Part shown: positions 24,209 to 33,117 of the stretch, piece by piece | How positions within the stretch are numbered: the first letter of the stretch is position 1 | How the letters are laid out: every line of letters starts with the position of its first letter | DNA from: Croceibacterium salegens | Lineage (GTDB): Bacteria > Pseudomonadota > Alphaproteobacteria > Sphingomonadales > Sphingomonadaceae | DNA length: 64,000 nt | NCBI RefSeq assembly: GCF_009827435.1 | Contig: NZ_WTYM01000059.1 | Location: 1-64,000 of the forward strand | Direction of reading: 5' to 3' | Translations under genes and position numbers: made by a program | The notes under the pieces: generated by a model | What the model saw: the letters and a program-made list of their open reading frames with translations, nothing else | Databases searched by the model: none | What the model was told of the DNA's origin: nothing

Positions 24209-24656
24209 CAGAGACGTCCGCAAGAGCCTTCCACTGATATACAAGTGCGGTCCACTCGGCGTTGCGTTCGCCGAGCTTCACCCAATCCATTTCTGCTTGA
24301 TATTCACTTAGAAGGGTACCTCGATCTTTGCCGAATTGCACAGGAGGCTGCCCCACCTTGAAGAACATGATTCCCGATGCAGCTTCTCCGAGGATCAGGA
24401 ACAGCGAGTCGCGGTTAACCGACAGGAAATACACAACGTCCCAATTCCACGAGTTGTGAACTTCGAACGCAACGCCTGCGGTAATCGAGCCGTCGGATAC
24501 ATCGACAGCGGACCACTGGCTTCCGATTTCCGAGTTGGCGAATTCGGCGACGGTCCAAAGCTCGTCACGGCCCCACGCGATCCGACCAGCTAAATCCTCG
24601 AACGCGATGCCCTCTCTTGCCTCAATGAGCGACAGCAACTCGGCAAGCGAAATCAT
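24201..24656 (-). CDS. Hypothetical protein, compositionally distinct
   Basis: Unrecognised protein of 151 residues: MISLAELLSLIEAREGIAFEDLAGRI..., with an all-soluble, aromatic-rich composition (SWNWDVVYFL, EMDWVKLGERNAEWTALVYQW). No signal peptide, membrane helix or catalytic motif is evident. Its DNA is visibly more AT-rich and uses rarer codons (AGA, ATA, TTA) than the neighbours, a possible sign of recent acquisition. It is convergent with kynU (eight-base overlap) and starts 17 bases after the HNH gene stop, so these two may form one transcript. The ATG at 24656 was chosen over the very long upstream frame, which is antisense noise. Confidence 0.6.
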   Translation of the reverse strand: MISLAELLSLIEAREGIAFEDLAGRIAWGRDELWTVAEFANSEIGSQWSAVDVSDGSITAGVAFEVHNSWNWDVVYFLSVNRDSLFLILGEAASGIMFFKVGQPPVQFGKDRGTLLSEYQAEMDWVKLGERNAEWTALVYQWKALADVSVR

Positions 24657-24673
24657 GACGGGCGACTGGGAGC

Positions 24674-25282
24674 CTAGGCCTCCAGCTCGATGTCCCAGTA
24701 GAGCCAGTCCCGCCAAGTTTCGTGCAGGTAGTTGGGCGGGAACTGCTTGCCGTGCTGTTGCAGCTGCCAGTGGGTCGGGCGGATCGGTTCGACCAGCGGG
24801 TGCATGTGCGCCTGCTTGGGGGTGCGGCCGCCCTTCTTCATGTTGCACGGGGCGCAGGCGGTGAGGATGTTCTCCCACGTGGTGCGTCCGCCCAATCGGC
24901 GCGGCACGACGTGGTCGAAGGTCAGGTGCTGCTCGCTGCCGCAGTACTGGCACTGGAAGCGGTCGCGCAGGAACAGGTTGAAGCGGGTGAAAGCGGGGAA
25001 CTCGCTCGGCTTCACGTATTGCCGCAAGGCGATCACGCTGGGGATCTGCATGTCGAGGCTGACCGAATGGACCAGCCGGTCGTAGCTGGCGACGATATCG
25101 ACCCGCTCGAGGAACACCGCCTTGATCGCGGTCTGCCACGGCCACAGGCTCAGCGGGTAGTAGGAGAGCGGGGTATAGTCGGCGTTGAGCACCAGCGAGG
25201 GGCAGCTTTCGAGCCGCCTCGTCGGATCTTCAACGGCGCTGCGGAATGTCGCGGCGCGCTCGATCAGTTCGGCCTTGAACAC
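24674..25282 (-). CDS. HNH endonuclease-family protein
   Basis: HNH-fold protein of 202 residues from a GTG start. The zinc/HNH module is complete: CQYCG, TFDHVVPRRLGGRTTWENILTAC and CAPCNMKKGGRTP. The flanking regions (PLSLWPWQTAIKAVFLERVDIVASYD, SLDMQIPSVIALRQYV) mark the widely distributed chromosomal single-HNH group rather than a phage homing enzyme. GGGAGGAA ends eight bases before the GTG at 25282, favouring it over an ATG at 25318. Biological role is unknown. Confidence 0.85.
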   Translation of the reverse strand: MFKAELIERAATFRSAVEDPTRRLESCPSLVLNADYTPLSYYPLSLWPWQTAIKAVFLERVDIVASYDRLVHSVSLDMQIPSVIALRQYVKPSEFPAFTRFNLFLRDRFQCQYCGSEQHLTFDHVVPRRLGGRTTWENILTACAPCNMKKGGRTPKQAHMHPLVEPIRPTHWQLQQHGKQFPPNYLHETWRDWLYWDIELEA

Positions 25283-25389
25283 GGTACGCGTTCCTCCCTG
25301 ATGCGCTGAAGGGAGCATTTGCGCGGAAAAGCGTCAAGCCCGTTACAATTGGCGAATCCACAGGATATTCGGCGAGTCGCCGGCCTTTC

Positions 25390-26238
25390 GTGGCCCCGGA
25401 GCAAGATTTGACCGTCACCCGCTTTGCCCCCAGCCCCAACGGGCCGCTGCATCTCGGCCACGCCTTCTCGGCGATCGTCGCGCACGACCTGGCGCGGGAC
25501 CGGGCCGGGCGGTTCCTGCTGCGGATCGAGGATATCGACGGCGCCCGTTCGCGCGCGGAACTGGCCGGTGAATTCCGCGCCGACCTCGCCTGGCTCGGGC
25601 TCGAATGGGAGGAAGTCCCGGCGCAATCGACCCGCATTGCGGCCTATGCCGATGCTGCGGCCACGCTGCGCGGGGAGGGCCTGCTCTATCCCTGTCGCTG
25701 CACCCGGGCGGAGATTGCCGCGGCGGCAACCGTGATGGGGCCGGACGGTCCGGTCTATCCGAGGACGTGCCGGGGGCGTGACGCCGATCCCGAGGGCGCA
25801 GCATGGCGGCTCGATGTCGCCGAGGCGATGCGGCGGACGGGGCCGCTCTCGTGGTTCGACGAGCGTGCGGGGGAGCAGGTGGCGCGGCCGGAGCTCGGCG
25901 GCGACCCTGTGCTGGTGCGCAAGGATGCCGAAACCCCGGCGAGCTACCACCTCGCGGTGACCATCGACGATGCTGCAGACGGGGTCACGCTCGTTACGCG
26001 CGGCATGGACCTGTTCCCCGCCAGCCACGTCCACCGCCTGCTGCAGGAACTGCTCGAGCTGCCGGTGCCGGTCTGGCACCACCACGCACTGCTGCTCGAT
26101 TCCAACGGGCAGAAGCTGGCCAAGCGGCGCGGCTCGCCGTCGCTTGCCGATCGCCGGCTGTCGGGTGAGGACGGGCAGGCGCTGACCGATGCCTTGCGCG
26201 AAGGTCGCCTCCCGGCTGGCATTACCTTGGGCGAGTGA
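25390..26238 (+). CDS. gluQRS: Glutamyl-Q tRNA(Asp) synthetase
   Basis: Truncated glutamyl-tRNA-synthetase paralogue that attaches glutamate to queuosine in tRNA(Asp). The class I HIGH motif is in FAPSPNGPLHLGHA, the zinc-binding Cys cluster in YPCRCTRAEI and RTCRGRD, and the KMSKS-like loop in KLAKRRGSPSL. The C-terminal anticodon-binding domain is absent, giving 282 residues. The start is a GTG at 25390. It works on queuosine-modified tRNA, so it is functionally connected to queC in this window although not adjacent. Confidence 0.92.
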   Translation: MAPEQDLTVTRFAPSPNGPLHLGHAFSAIVAHDLARDRAGRFLLRIEDIDGARSRAELAGEFRADLAWLGLEWEEVPAQSTRIAAYADAAATLRGEGLLYPCRCTRAEIAAAATVMGPDGPVYPRTCRGRDADPEGAAWRLDVAEAMRRTGPLSWFDERAGEQVARPELGGDPVLVRKDAETPASYHLAVTIDDAADGVTLVTRGMDLFPASHVHRLLQELLELPVPVWHHHALLLDSNGQKLAKRRGSPSLADRRLSGEDGQALTDALREGRLPAGITLGE

Positions 26239-26251
26239 CTAGATAGGCCCC

Positions 26252-26479
26252 ATGCAGACTTTCCTCATCATCGTCCTCATCGCGCTCATGATCGGCGTGG
26301 TCGTCTCGCTGGTGCGCGGCATCATCGCTTTCCTCCAGGCCAACAAGGCCGACATCGAGGCCGGCGGCGTGCGCCAGAAGGAACTGCAGCTGAAGCAGAA
26401 CCGCATGATGATGAACCGCATCATGTACCAGGCAGGCGCGATCGTGATCGTCTTCCTGCTGCTCTCGCTGACGCGCTAG
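26252..26479 (+). CDS. HIG1-type twin-transmembrane protein
   Basis: Protein of 75 residues with two hydrophobic helices: FLIIVLIALMIGVVVSLVRGIIAFLQ and IMYQAGAIVIVFLLLSL, joined by a basic, Met-rich loop (KQNRMMMNR). This matches bacterial HIG1-domain twin-transmembrane proteins, related to mitochondrial respiratory supercomplex factors; the bacterial role is not firmly known. The ATG at 26252 is 13 bases after gluQRS. A dispersed repeat separates it from the next gene. Confidence 0.78.
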   Translation: MQTFLIIVLIALMIGVVVSLVRGIIAFLQANKADIEAGGVRQKELQLKQNRMMMNRIMYQAGAIVIVFLLLSLTR

Positions 26480-26480
26480 G

Positions 26481-26506
26481 CATCCTTCGACGGGCTCAGG
26501 ACAGGC
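26481..26506. repeat. Dispersed stem-loop repeat that may supply the next gene's ribosome site
   Basis: ATCCTTCGACGGGCTCAGGA contains TCCT/AGGA arms around TCGACGGGCTC and matches the element at 22941-22967 at most positions. It sits between the HIG1-like gene and the adenosyltransferase. Its AGGA lies at 26498-26501, six bases before the TTG start at 26508. Confidence 0.65.
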
Positions 26507-26507
26507 C

Positions 26508-27074
26508 TTGGTCAAGCTCACCAGGATCTACACCCGCACCGGCGACGACGGGACCACCGGGCTCGTCGACGGCTCGCGCCGGGCCAAGCACGATGCCCGG
26601 ATGGAAGCCATCGGCGCGGTCGACGAGGCCAACTCGGCGCTCGGCTTCGCGGTGCTCGCCTTGGACGGCGAGGCCAAGGCCGATTGCCTGCGATTGCAGA
26701 ACGACCTGTTCGACCTCGGCGCCGACCTTGCCACGCCGGGCGAGGACTTCGCGCCCGGCGAAATAGTGCTTCGCATCGTCCCGGCACAGGCGGAATGGCT
26801 GGAACAACGCATCGATGCGCTGAATGAAGCGCTTCATCCGCTCAAGTCTTTCATCCTCCCGGGCGGCAGCGAGGCGGCGGCGCGCGTCCATCTCGCCCGC
26901 GCCTCGGTGCGCCGTGCCGAGCGCGCGATGACCGCGCTGGCGGCGGAAGAACCGGTCAATCCGGCCGCTCTCGCCTTCGTGAACCGCCTCTCCGACTACC
27001 TCTTCGTCCTCGCCCGCGCGGAGAATGCGAAGGGCGAGGGAGACGTCCTCTGGGTACCCGGAGCGAGCCGCTGA
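26508..27074 (+). CDS. PduO-type cob(I)alamin adenosyltransferase
   Basis: Converts cob(I)alamin to adenosylcobalamin. The N-terminus KLTRIYTRTGDDGTTGLVDGSRR is the diagnostic ATP-binding region of the PduO/MMAB family, followed by GAVDEANSALGFAV, FILPGGSEAAARVHLARASVRRAERAM and FVNRLSDYLFVLAR. The protein is 188 residues and trimeric in known relatives. The start is TTG at 26508, which gives the expected MVKLTRIYT N-terminus; an AGGA from the preceding repeat is its only ribosome-site candidate. No other cobalamin gene is in the window. Confidence 0.92.
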   Translation: MVKLTRIYTRTGDDGTTGLVDGSRRAKHDARMEAIGAVDEANSALGFAVLALDGEAKADCLRLQNDLFDLGADLATPGEDFAPGEIVLRIVPAQAEWLEQRIDALNEALHPLKSFILPGGSEAAARVHLARASVRRAERAMTALAAEEPVNPAALAFVNRLSDYLFVLARAENAKGEGDVLWVPGASR

Positions 27075-27123
27075 CGGAACCGCCTGCTCCCTGTCGGCGT
27101 TTGTCGGCAAAAGGAGCACAGCG

Positions 27124-27405
27124 ATGACCGACAATCGCAACACCCTGCCGCCCGAGCCGCACAACGACGAGCAGGAAGACGAGGATACACAGGCGCAGGA
27201 AGTCGCCGAGGAAGCCCGCAAGGAAAAGGGTGCCACGAGCCCGCTGGAGAGCCGCAAGGTCGGTGGCGGCGGACAGGACATGGTCGATGAGATGCGCGAC
27301 ATGGAACAGTCGGGCCGGATCGACATGAGCGCCTATCGCGGCGAACCCAACATGGACGACGAGGACGACAAGTACGGCCCGGGACACGATCCCGACGAAG
27401 ACTGA
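27124..27405 (+). CDS. Small acidic hypothetical protein
   Basis: Protein of 93 residues rich in Asp and Glu (EQEDEDTQAQEVAEEARKEKG, MDDEDDKYGPGHDPDED). It contains no hydrophobic segment and is probably intrinsically disordered. AAAGGAG lies nine bases before the ATG at 27124, supporting real translation; an in-frame ATG at 27025 would overlap the preceding gene and lacks a ribosome site. It is convergent with mutS. I do not recognise a family beyond similar short acidic proteins in sphingomonads. Confidence 0.68.
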   Translation: MTDNRNTLPPEPHNDEQEDEDTQAQEVAEEARKEKGATSPLESRKVGGGGQDMVDEMRDMEQSGRIDMSAYRGEPNMDDEDDKYGPGHDPDED

Positions 27406-27427
27406 CGTTGCCTCGCGCGAGGCCGGC

Positions 27428-30028
27428 TCAACCTTCGCCGGCTTCGCGTTTCAATTCGTAAAGCAAATCAAGGGCTTCGCGCGGCGTGAGGGCATCGATG
27501 TCGAGCCCGTGCAGCCTCTCGCGCAGGATGTCGATCTGGTCCTCTTCGTGCACCGCCGCGGCGGCGAACAGGGGCAGGTCGCCGAGCCCGGCTGCCAGCC
27601 CCCCGGTCTGGGCGCGTCCCTTCTCGAGCCGGTCGAGCACCGCCTTGGCCCGCGCCACGACTTCCTTCGGCACGCCCGCCAGCTTGGCAACCGCGAGGCC
27701 GTAGGAGCGGTCGGCAGGACCCTCGGCCAGCTCGTGCAACAGGACGAGATCGCCCTTCCACTCGCGTGCCCGCACGTGGTGGAGGCTCAGCGCGTCGCAG
27801 GTCTCGGCGAGGCGCGAGAGCTCGTGGTAGTGGGTGGCGAAGAGGCAGCGGCAACGGTTGCGTTCGTGCACCGCCTCGACCACCGCCCAGGCCAGCGCCA
27901 GCCCGTCGTAGGTCGAGGTGCCGCGCCCGACCTCGTCGAGGATGACGAAGCTGTCCTCGCTCGCCTGCGCCAGGATCGCTGCGGTCTCGACCATCTCGAC
28001 CATGAAGGTCGAGCGCCCACGCGCGAGGTTGTCGCTTGCGCCGACACGGCTGAAAAGCCTGTCGACCAGCCCGATCCGCGCGCGCTCGGCTGGCACGTAA
28101 CCGCCGGCCTGCGCCAGCAGCACAATCAGCGCATTCTGGCGCAGGAAGGTCGACTTGCCGCCCATGTTCGGCCCGCCGATCAGCCACAGCCGGTCCTCGG
28201 GCGAGAGCGTGCAGTCGTTGGCGACGAAGCGCTCCCCGGCTTTCGCCAGCGCCGCCTCGACCACCGGATGCCGCCCGCCGACGATGTCGAGGCTGCGGTC
28301 CTCGACGATCTCGGGCAGGGTCCATCCGCCTTCCGCCGCGCGCTCTGCCTGTCCGGCTGCGACGTCGATTCGCGCCAGCGCAGCGGCAGTCGAAGCAATT
28401 TCGCGCGACCTGCCGACAACCTCCCCGACGAGCTCCTCGAAATGCCCTTCCTCTGCCGCCAGCGCATGGCCGCCTGCCTCGGCGATGCGGCCTGCTTCCT
28501 CATGGAGCGAGAGCGAGTTGAAGCGAACTGCGCCGGCCATGGTCTGGCGGTGGGTGAAGCCGCTGTCGGAAGTCATAAGCGCGTCGGCGTGCCTGCTCGG
28601 AACCTCGATGAAATAGCCGAGTACGCCGTTGTGCCTGATCTTGAGCGCGGCTATCCCGGTTTCGTCACGGTACTTCGCCTCGAGCGCAGCAATGGCGCGG
28701 CGGGCATTGCCCGAGACCTGGCGCAGCTCGTCGAGCGCATGATCATAGCCTTCGGCGATGAAGCCTCCGTTCTGCCGCTCGGTCGGCGGGGTAGGAACGA
28801 GCGCGCGCGAAAGCAGGTCGGTCAGTGCACCGTGCCCGGCAAGGCTGGGCAGGATCGCGTCGAGCAGCGCGGGACGCTCGCCCCGCGACTGCAGCACGTC
28901 ATGGATGCGCCGTGCTTCGCCAAGGCCGTCGCGCAATTGGCCGAGATCGCGCGGGCTTCCGCGACCGGCGACCACGCGGCCCAGGGCACGCCCGATGTCG
29001 GGCAGAGCGCGCAGCACTCCGCGCAAGTCGGCGCGCAGCAAGGGGTCGGCGTGGAACCATTGCACCAACGTCAGCCGCTGCTCGATCTTGGCCCGTCCGG
29101 TGAGCGGCGCGGCGAGGTCTTCGGCTAGTTGCCGCGCACCGGCACCGGTGACGCAGCGGTCGACCGCTGCCAGCAGGCTGCCAGCGCGCCCGCCTGTTGA
29201 GCTTTCGAGGATCTCGAGACTATTCCGCGTCGCCTCGTCCATTGCCAACGTGCTGCCGCCGTCGCGCGCCACCGGCGGCAAGAGCAGCGGCAGGGTGCCG
29301 CGTCCGGCATGGTCGAGATAGGCGACGAGGCCGCCTGCCGCCGCCAGCATCGGACGCGAGAAATCGCCGAACCCGTCGAGCGTGGCGACGCCGTGCACCG
29401 CCTTGAGCCGCGCCTCGCCCTCGTCGCTGGCGAAATCGTGACGTGGGCGCGCAATCGCGCCGTCCGGGGCGGCCTCCCATTCTTCGGGGCAGACCACTTC
29501 GCTCGCCCCGAGCCGCGCCAACACCGCCGAAAGCTGGCCGGGATCGCACTCTTCCAGTTCCATCCGCCCCGTCGAGATGTCGCAGGCGGCGACCCCGCAC
29601 GTGCCGCGGACGTCGCACACCGCGGCAAGCACGTTGGCCCGACGCGGTTCGAGCAGCGCCTCTTCGGTCAGCGTCCCGGCGGTGACGAAGCGGACGATGT
29701 CGCGCGCGACCAGCGCCTTCGACCCGCCGCGCTTCTTCGCTTCCTCGGGCGATTCGATTTGCTCGGCGATCGCCACGCGGCAGCCGCCTTTGATCAGGCG
29801 CGCGAGGTAGCCCTCCGCCGAATGCACGGGCACGCCGCACATCGGGATCGGCTCCCCCTGGTGTTCGCCGCGGCTGGTCAGGGCGATGTCCAGGATCGCG
29901 GCGGCCGTCTTCGCGTCGTCGAAGAACAGCTCGAAGAAGTCGCCCATGCGGTAGAACAGCAGGCAGTCCCCGGCCTCGCGTTTGAGCGCGAGGTACTGCG
30001 TCATCATCGGGGTCGCGGAGCCGGACAT
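27428..30028 (-). CDS. mutS: DNA mismatch repair protein MutS
   Basis: Recognises base mismatches and small loops. The 866 residues include the mismatch wedge MGDFFELF (Phe31 and Glu33), the connector and lever domains, Walker A GPNMGGKST at 619-627, the Walker B/D-loop region VILDEVGRGTSTYDGLA, and the closing THYHEL. The C-terminus ends with the DALTPREALDLLYELK segment. All catalytic elements are present, so repair should be functional. mutL is not in the window. It stands alone, convergent with the small acidic gene. Confidence 0.97.
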   Translation of the reverse strand: MSGSATPMMTQYLALKREAGDCLLFYRMGDFFELFFDDAKTAAAILDIALTSRGEHQGEPIPMCGVPVHSAEGYLARLIKGGCRVAIAEQIESPEEAKKRGGSKALVARDIVRFVTAGTLTEEALLEPRRANVLAAVCDVRGTCGVAACDISTGRMELEECDPGQLSAVLARLGASEVVCPEEWEAAPDGAIARPRHDFASDEGEARLKAVHGVATLDGFGDFSRPMLAAAGGLVAYLDHAGRGTLPLLLPPVARDGGSTLAMDEATRNSLEILESSTGGRAGSLLAAVDRCVTGAGARQLAEDLAAPLTGRAKIEQRLTLVQWFHADPLLRADLRGVLRALPDIGRALGRVVAGRGSPRDLGQLRDGLGEARRIHDVLQSRGERPALLDAILPSLAGHGALTDLLSRALVPTPPTERQNGGFIAEGYDHALDELRQVSGNARRAIAALEAKYRDETGIAALKIRHNGVLGYFIEVPSRHADALMTSDSGFTHRQTMAGAVRFNSLSLHEEAGRIAEAGGHALAAEEGHFEELVGEVVGRSREIASTAAALARIDVAAGQAERAAEGGWTLPEIVEDRSLDIVGGRHPVVEAALAKAGERFVANDCTLSPEDRLWLIGGPNMGGKSTFLRQNALIVLLAQAGGYVPAERARIGLVDRLFSRVGASDNLARGRSTFMVEMVETAAILAQASEDSFVILDEVGRGTSTYDGLALAWAVVEAVHERNRCRCLFATHYHELSRLAETCDALSLHHVRAREWKGDLVLLHELAEGPADRSYGLAVAKLAGVPKEVVARAKAVLDRLEKGRAQTGGLAAGLGDLPLFAAAAVHEEDQIDILRERLHGLDIDALTPREALDLLYELKREAGEG

Positions 30029-30060
30029 CGCGAGTCAGGTAGCTTCGCAGCCGCGCGAGG

Positions 30061-30741
30061 TCACCTCTTCGGCAGGGCCGTTCTGGGGATTTCGTATTGT
30101 GTCCAGTCGGCCGGACACTGCTTTACCGGCTCAATCTCGACTTGCTGGGAATCGGCGATCCAGCAATCATCGAAGACCGAGCAATAACAGAGCTTTACGC
30201 GGATCCTGAGGCGCTCCTGGTCGAACTTGGCGAATACCTCAGGGTCTGCGTCGGAGGTAAGCCGGACGAATGCCTTGTCCTCGCCGGGCCGGATGACCAT
30301 GCCATTTACCCGGCTGGTCACAAGGCTCAGCCGATCCTTGCCCTGCGCGCAGCAGGCCCGCACCAGCGAATCGGCGTCGACGTATGGCTTGCCTGCGTAG
30401 CTGATCTCCATGCCTTCGATGTGGGCCGGCCCGACGCCCTGGTTGCCAATGTTCAGCGAGATCTCCGGGGCTCCATCGTCGGTCAGGTTGCCGGTATCGT
30501 AGGCCATGCGCGGCCAGACGCTGGCGACCTGCATCTTTTCGGTCGCATCGGCCTGCACGAAGGTGAAATAGGCGACCCCGATCGAGATGAGGAAAGCAGG
30601 GGCCGACATCAAGAGGTTGCTCACCGCCAGGATCGGCAGGTAGCGGACCACCTTGTCGAACAGCGTTGTTCCGCGCGACGCGCCAGCGCTCTCAAGCCGC
30701 GCAACGCGCTCTTCGAGGGTAGGTTCGCTGGGTTGGTCCAT
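30061..30741 (-). CDS. Hypothetical single-pass membrane protein
   Basis: Protein of 226 residues: a short N-terminal coiled segment (EPTLEERVARLESA), one hydrophobic stretch at about 34-60 (LPILAVSNLLMSAPAFLISIGVAYFTFV), then a soluble domain with four cysteines in pairs (ACCAQG, CYCSVFDDCW). I do not recognise the family. It is divergent from maeB and 32 bases upstream of the mutS start in the same direction, so it could be cotranscribed with mutS. The Cys pattern suggests disulphides or metal binding if the domain is periplasmic. Confidence 0.6.
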   Translation of the reverse strand: MDQPSEPTLEERVARLESAGASRGTTLFDKVVRYLPILAVSNLLMSAPAFLISIGVAYFTFVQADATEKMQVASVWPRMAYDTGNLTDDGAPEISLNIGNQGVGPAHIEGMEISYAGKPYVDADSLVRACCAQGKDRLSLVTSRVNGMVIRPGEDKAFVRLTSDADPEVFAKFDQERLRIRVKLCYCSVFDDCWIADSQQVEIEPVKQCPADWTQYEIPRTALPKR

Positions 30742-30852
30742 CCGTGTGTTGAATGCCTCCGGCCAAGCGATTTGGGAAGTTGCAATCGCGTGCTTCCCTC
30801 TACCGCTTGGGCAGTTTGCCCGTTAGGGACGAGGCCGATCAGGAGAGTTGGA

Positions 30853-33114
30853 TTGCCCGAAGACAACAACAAGAGTTTTACCGACCGCGAAGCGCTGTTC
30901 TACCACAAGGCAATTCGTCCGGGTAAGATCGAGATAGTCCCGTCGAAGCCGGTCGCGACCCAGCGCGACCTGAGTCTGGCCTATTCGCCGGGAGTGGCCG
31001 TGCCGGTCGAGGCGATTGCAGCCGACCCTGCCGCCGCGAACGACTATACCGCGCGGGGCAACCTCGTGGCCGTGATTACCAACGGTACCGCGATTCTCGG
31101 CATGGGCAATCTCGGCGCACTGGCGGCAAAGCCGGTGATGGAAGGCAAGGCGGTGCTGTTCAAGCGCTTCGCCGACGTCGATTCGATCGACATCGAACTC
31201 GACACCGAAGATCCTGACAAGTTCATCGAGGCGGTCGCGCTGATGGAGCCTACCTTCGGCGGCATCAACCTCGAGGATATCGCCGCGCCCGAATGCTTCG
31301 TCATCGAACAGGCGCTGCGCGAGCGGATGAAGATCCCCGTCATGCACGACGACCAGCACGGCACCGCGATCATCGCCGCCGCCGGGCTCATCAACGCGGT
31401 CCACCTGACCGGCCGCGAGATGAAGGACGTCAAGATGGTGGTGAACGGCGCCGGTGCGTCGGCGCTGGCCTGCACCGCGCTGATCAAGGCGATGGGCGTG
31501 CCGCACGAGAACGTCATCGTCTGCGACCGCAAGGGGCCGATCTACCCCGGGCGCGAGGGTGTCGACCAATGGAAGAGCGCCCATGCCGTCCCGACCGAGG
31601 CGCGCAGCCTCGAAGAAGCGCTCAAGGGCGCCGACGTGTTCCTCGGACTCTCCGCTGCCGGTGCGCTCAAGCCCGAATGGGTCGCCGACATGGCCAAACA
31701 GCCGATCATTTTCGCCATGGCCAATCCCGACCCGGAAATTCGGCCAGAGGACGCCAAGGCCGTACGGCCCGACGCGATCATCGCCACCGGCCGGTCGGAC
31801 TATCCCAACCAGGTCAACAACGTGCTCGGCTTCCCGTTCATCTTCCGCGGCGCGCTCGACGTACGCGCGACGGCGATCAACGAGGAGATGAAGATCGCCG
31901 CGGCCGAAGCGATCGCCGGCCTCGCCCGCGAGCGGGTGCCGGAAGAGGTTGCCGCGGCCTATGGTGTCGAACACCAGTTCGGCGTCGATTACATCATCCC
32001 CGCTCCGTTCGACCCGCGACTGATGGAGACCGTTTCCTCCGCCGTCGCCAAGGCAGCGATGGATTCGGGCGTGGCGCAGAAGCCGATCGAGGACTTCGAA
32101 GCCTATCGCCTGAGCCTGCGCGCGCGCCTCAACCCTACGACCTCGGTGCTGACGCAGGTTTACGAAGATGCCCGGCGCGACCCCAAGCGGGTGGTCTTCG
32201 CCGAGGCCGAGGAAGACGTCGTGTTGCGCGCGGCGATCCAGTTCCGCGACTTCGGCTACGGCACCCCGGTGCTCGTCGGCCGCACGAACGCGGTAAAGGA
32301 AAAGCTCGCCGAACTCGGCGTGTCCGACGTCGACGCTTTCGAGATCCAGAACTCGGCCGACTGCGAATACGTCCCGGCGATGGTCGACTACCTCTACGAG
32401 CGGCTGCAGCGCCGTGGCTACACCGAGCGCGACGTGCGTCGCCTCGTCAACCAGGAGCGCAACATCTTTGCCAGCCTGCTCGTCGCGCTGGGCCACGGCG
32501 ATGCGATGATCTCGGGCATCACCCGCACTTTCGCGCAGACCATGCGCGAGATTAGCCAGGTGCTGGATCCAAAGCCCGACGCGGTGCCTTTCGGCATCCA
32601 CCTGATGATCGGCAAGAACTACACCGTGTTTCTCGCCGACACGACGATCAACGAACGGCCCAGCGCCGAGGAGCTGGCGCACATCGCCCGCGAGACCGCG
32701 CGCGTCGCCCGCCGTCTCGGCCACGAACCGCGCGTTGCATTCCTCAGCTATTCGACCTTCGGTAACCCCTCGGGCAAATGGCTCGAGAACATCCGCGACG
32801 CGGTCCACATCCTCGATGCCGACCCGCCGGGCTTCGAATACGAGGGCGAGATGGCGCCCGATGCCGCACTCAACCCGACGGTGATGAAGCTATATCCATT
32901 CAGCCGCCTCTCGGCCCCGGCCAACGTTCTCATCATGCCCGGCTTGCAGTCCGCCAACCTCAGCGCCAAGATGCTGCGCGAACTGGCCGGCAACGCGGTG
33001 ATCGGGCCGATGCTGATCGGCATGGAAAAGCCGGTGCAGATCGCCCCGATGACGGCGCTGGCGCCCGATATCCTGACGTTGGCGGTGCTGGCCGGGGCAG
33101 GCGTCGTGAGCTGA
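30853..33114 (+). CDS. maeB: NADP-dependent malic enzyme with phosphotransacetylase-like domain
   Basis: Decarboxylates malate to pyruvate with NADPH formation. Of 753 residues, the first about 430 form the malic enzyme (YSPGVAVPVEAI, MHDDQHGTAIIAAAGLINA, NGAGASALACTALIKAMG, GLSAAGALKPEWV) and the remainder is a phosphotransacetylase-like domain (VVFAEAEEDVVLRAA, PSAEELAHIARETARVARRLG, NVLIMPGLQSANLSAKML) that usually regulates rather than catalyses. The start is a TTG at 30853 (PEDNNKSFTDREALFYH) preceded by AGGA. The much longer in-frame ORF upstream is antisense to the neighbouring gene and is not coding. Confidence 0.93.
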   Translation: MPEDNNKSFTDREALFYHKAIRPGKIEIVPSKPVATQRDLSLAYSPGVAVPVEAIAADPAAANDYTARGNLVAVITNGTAILGMGNLGALAAKPVMEGKAVLFKRFADVDSIDIELDTEDPDKFIEAVALMEPTFGGINLEDIAAPECFVIEQALRERMKIPVMHDDQHGTAIIAAAGLINAVHLTGREMKDVKMVVNGAGASALACTALIKAMGVPHENVIVCDRKGPIYPGREGVDQWKSAHAVPTEARSLEEALKGADVFLGLSAAGALKPEWVADMAKQPIIFAMANPDPEIRPEDAKAVRPDAIIATGRSDYPNQVNNVLGFPFIFRGALDVRATAINEEMKIAAAEAIAGLARERVPEEVAAAYGVEHQFGVDYIIPAPFDPRLMETVSSAVAKAAMDSGVAQKPIEDFEAYRLSLRARLNPTTSVLTQVYEDARRDPKRVVFAEAEEDVVLRAAIQFRDFGYGTPVLVGRTNAVKEKLAELGVSDVDAFEIQNSADCEYVPAMVDYLYERLQRRGYTERDVRRLVNQERNIFASLLVALGHGDAMISGITRTFAQTMREISQVLDPKPDAVPFGIHLMIGKNYTVFLADTTINERPSAEELAHIARETARVARRLGHEPRVAFLSYSTFGNPSGKWLENIRDAVHILDADPPGFEYEGEMAPDAALNPTVMKLYPFSRLSAPANVLIMPGLQSANLSAKMLRELAGNAVIGPMLIGMEKPVQIAPMTALAPDILTLAVLAGAGVVS

Positions 33115-33117
33115 GGG

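Noticed and set aside
27410-27423. GCCTCGCGCGAGGC as a terminator between the acidic gene and mutS
   Set aside because: It is a perfect palindrome without a loop or T-run in a GC-rich genome; too weak to call.
27509-29128. 539-codon plus-strand frame opposite mutS
   Set aside because: mutS is unambiguous on the other strand and this frame is a GC-rich shadow.
30097-30852. Long N-terminal extension of the malic enzyme frame
   Set aside because: The extension is antisense to the membrane-protein gene at 30061-30741. The enzyme's known N-terminus begins at the TTG with a ribosome site at 30853.
30823-32808. 661-codon open frame antisense to maeB
   Set aside because: Shadow of a well-supported malic enzyme gene, with low-complexity translation and no motif.
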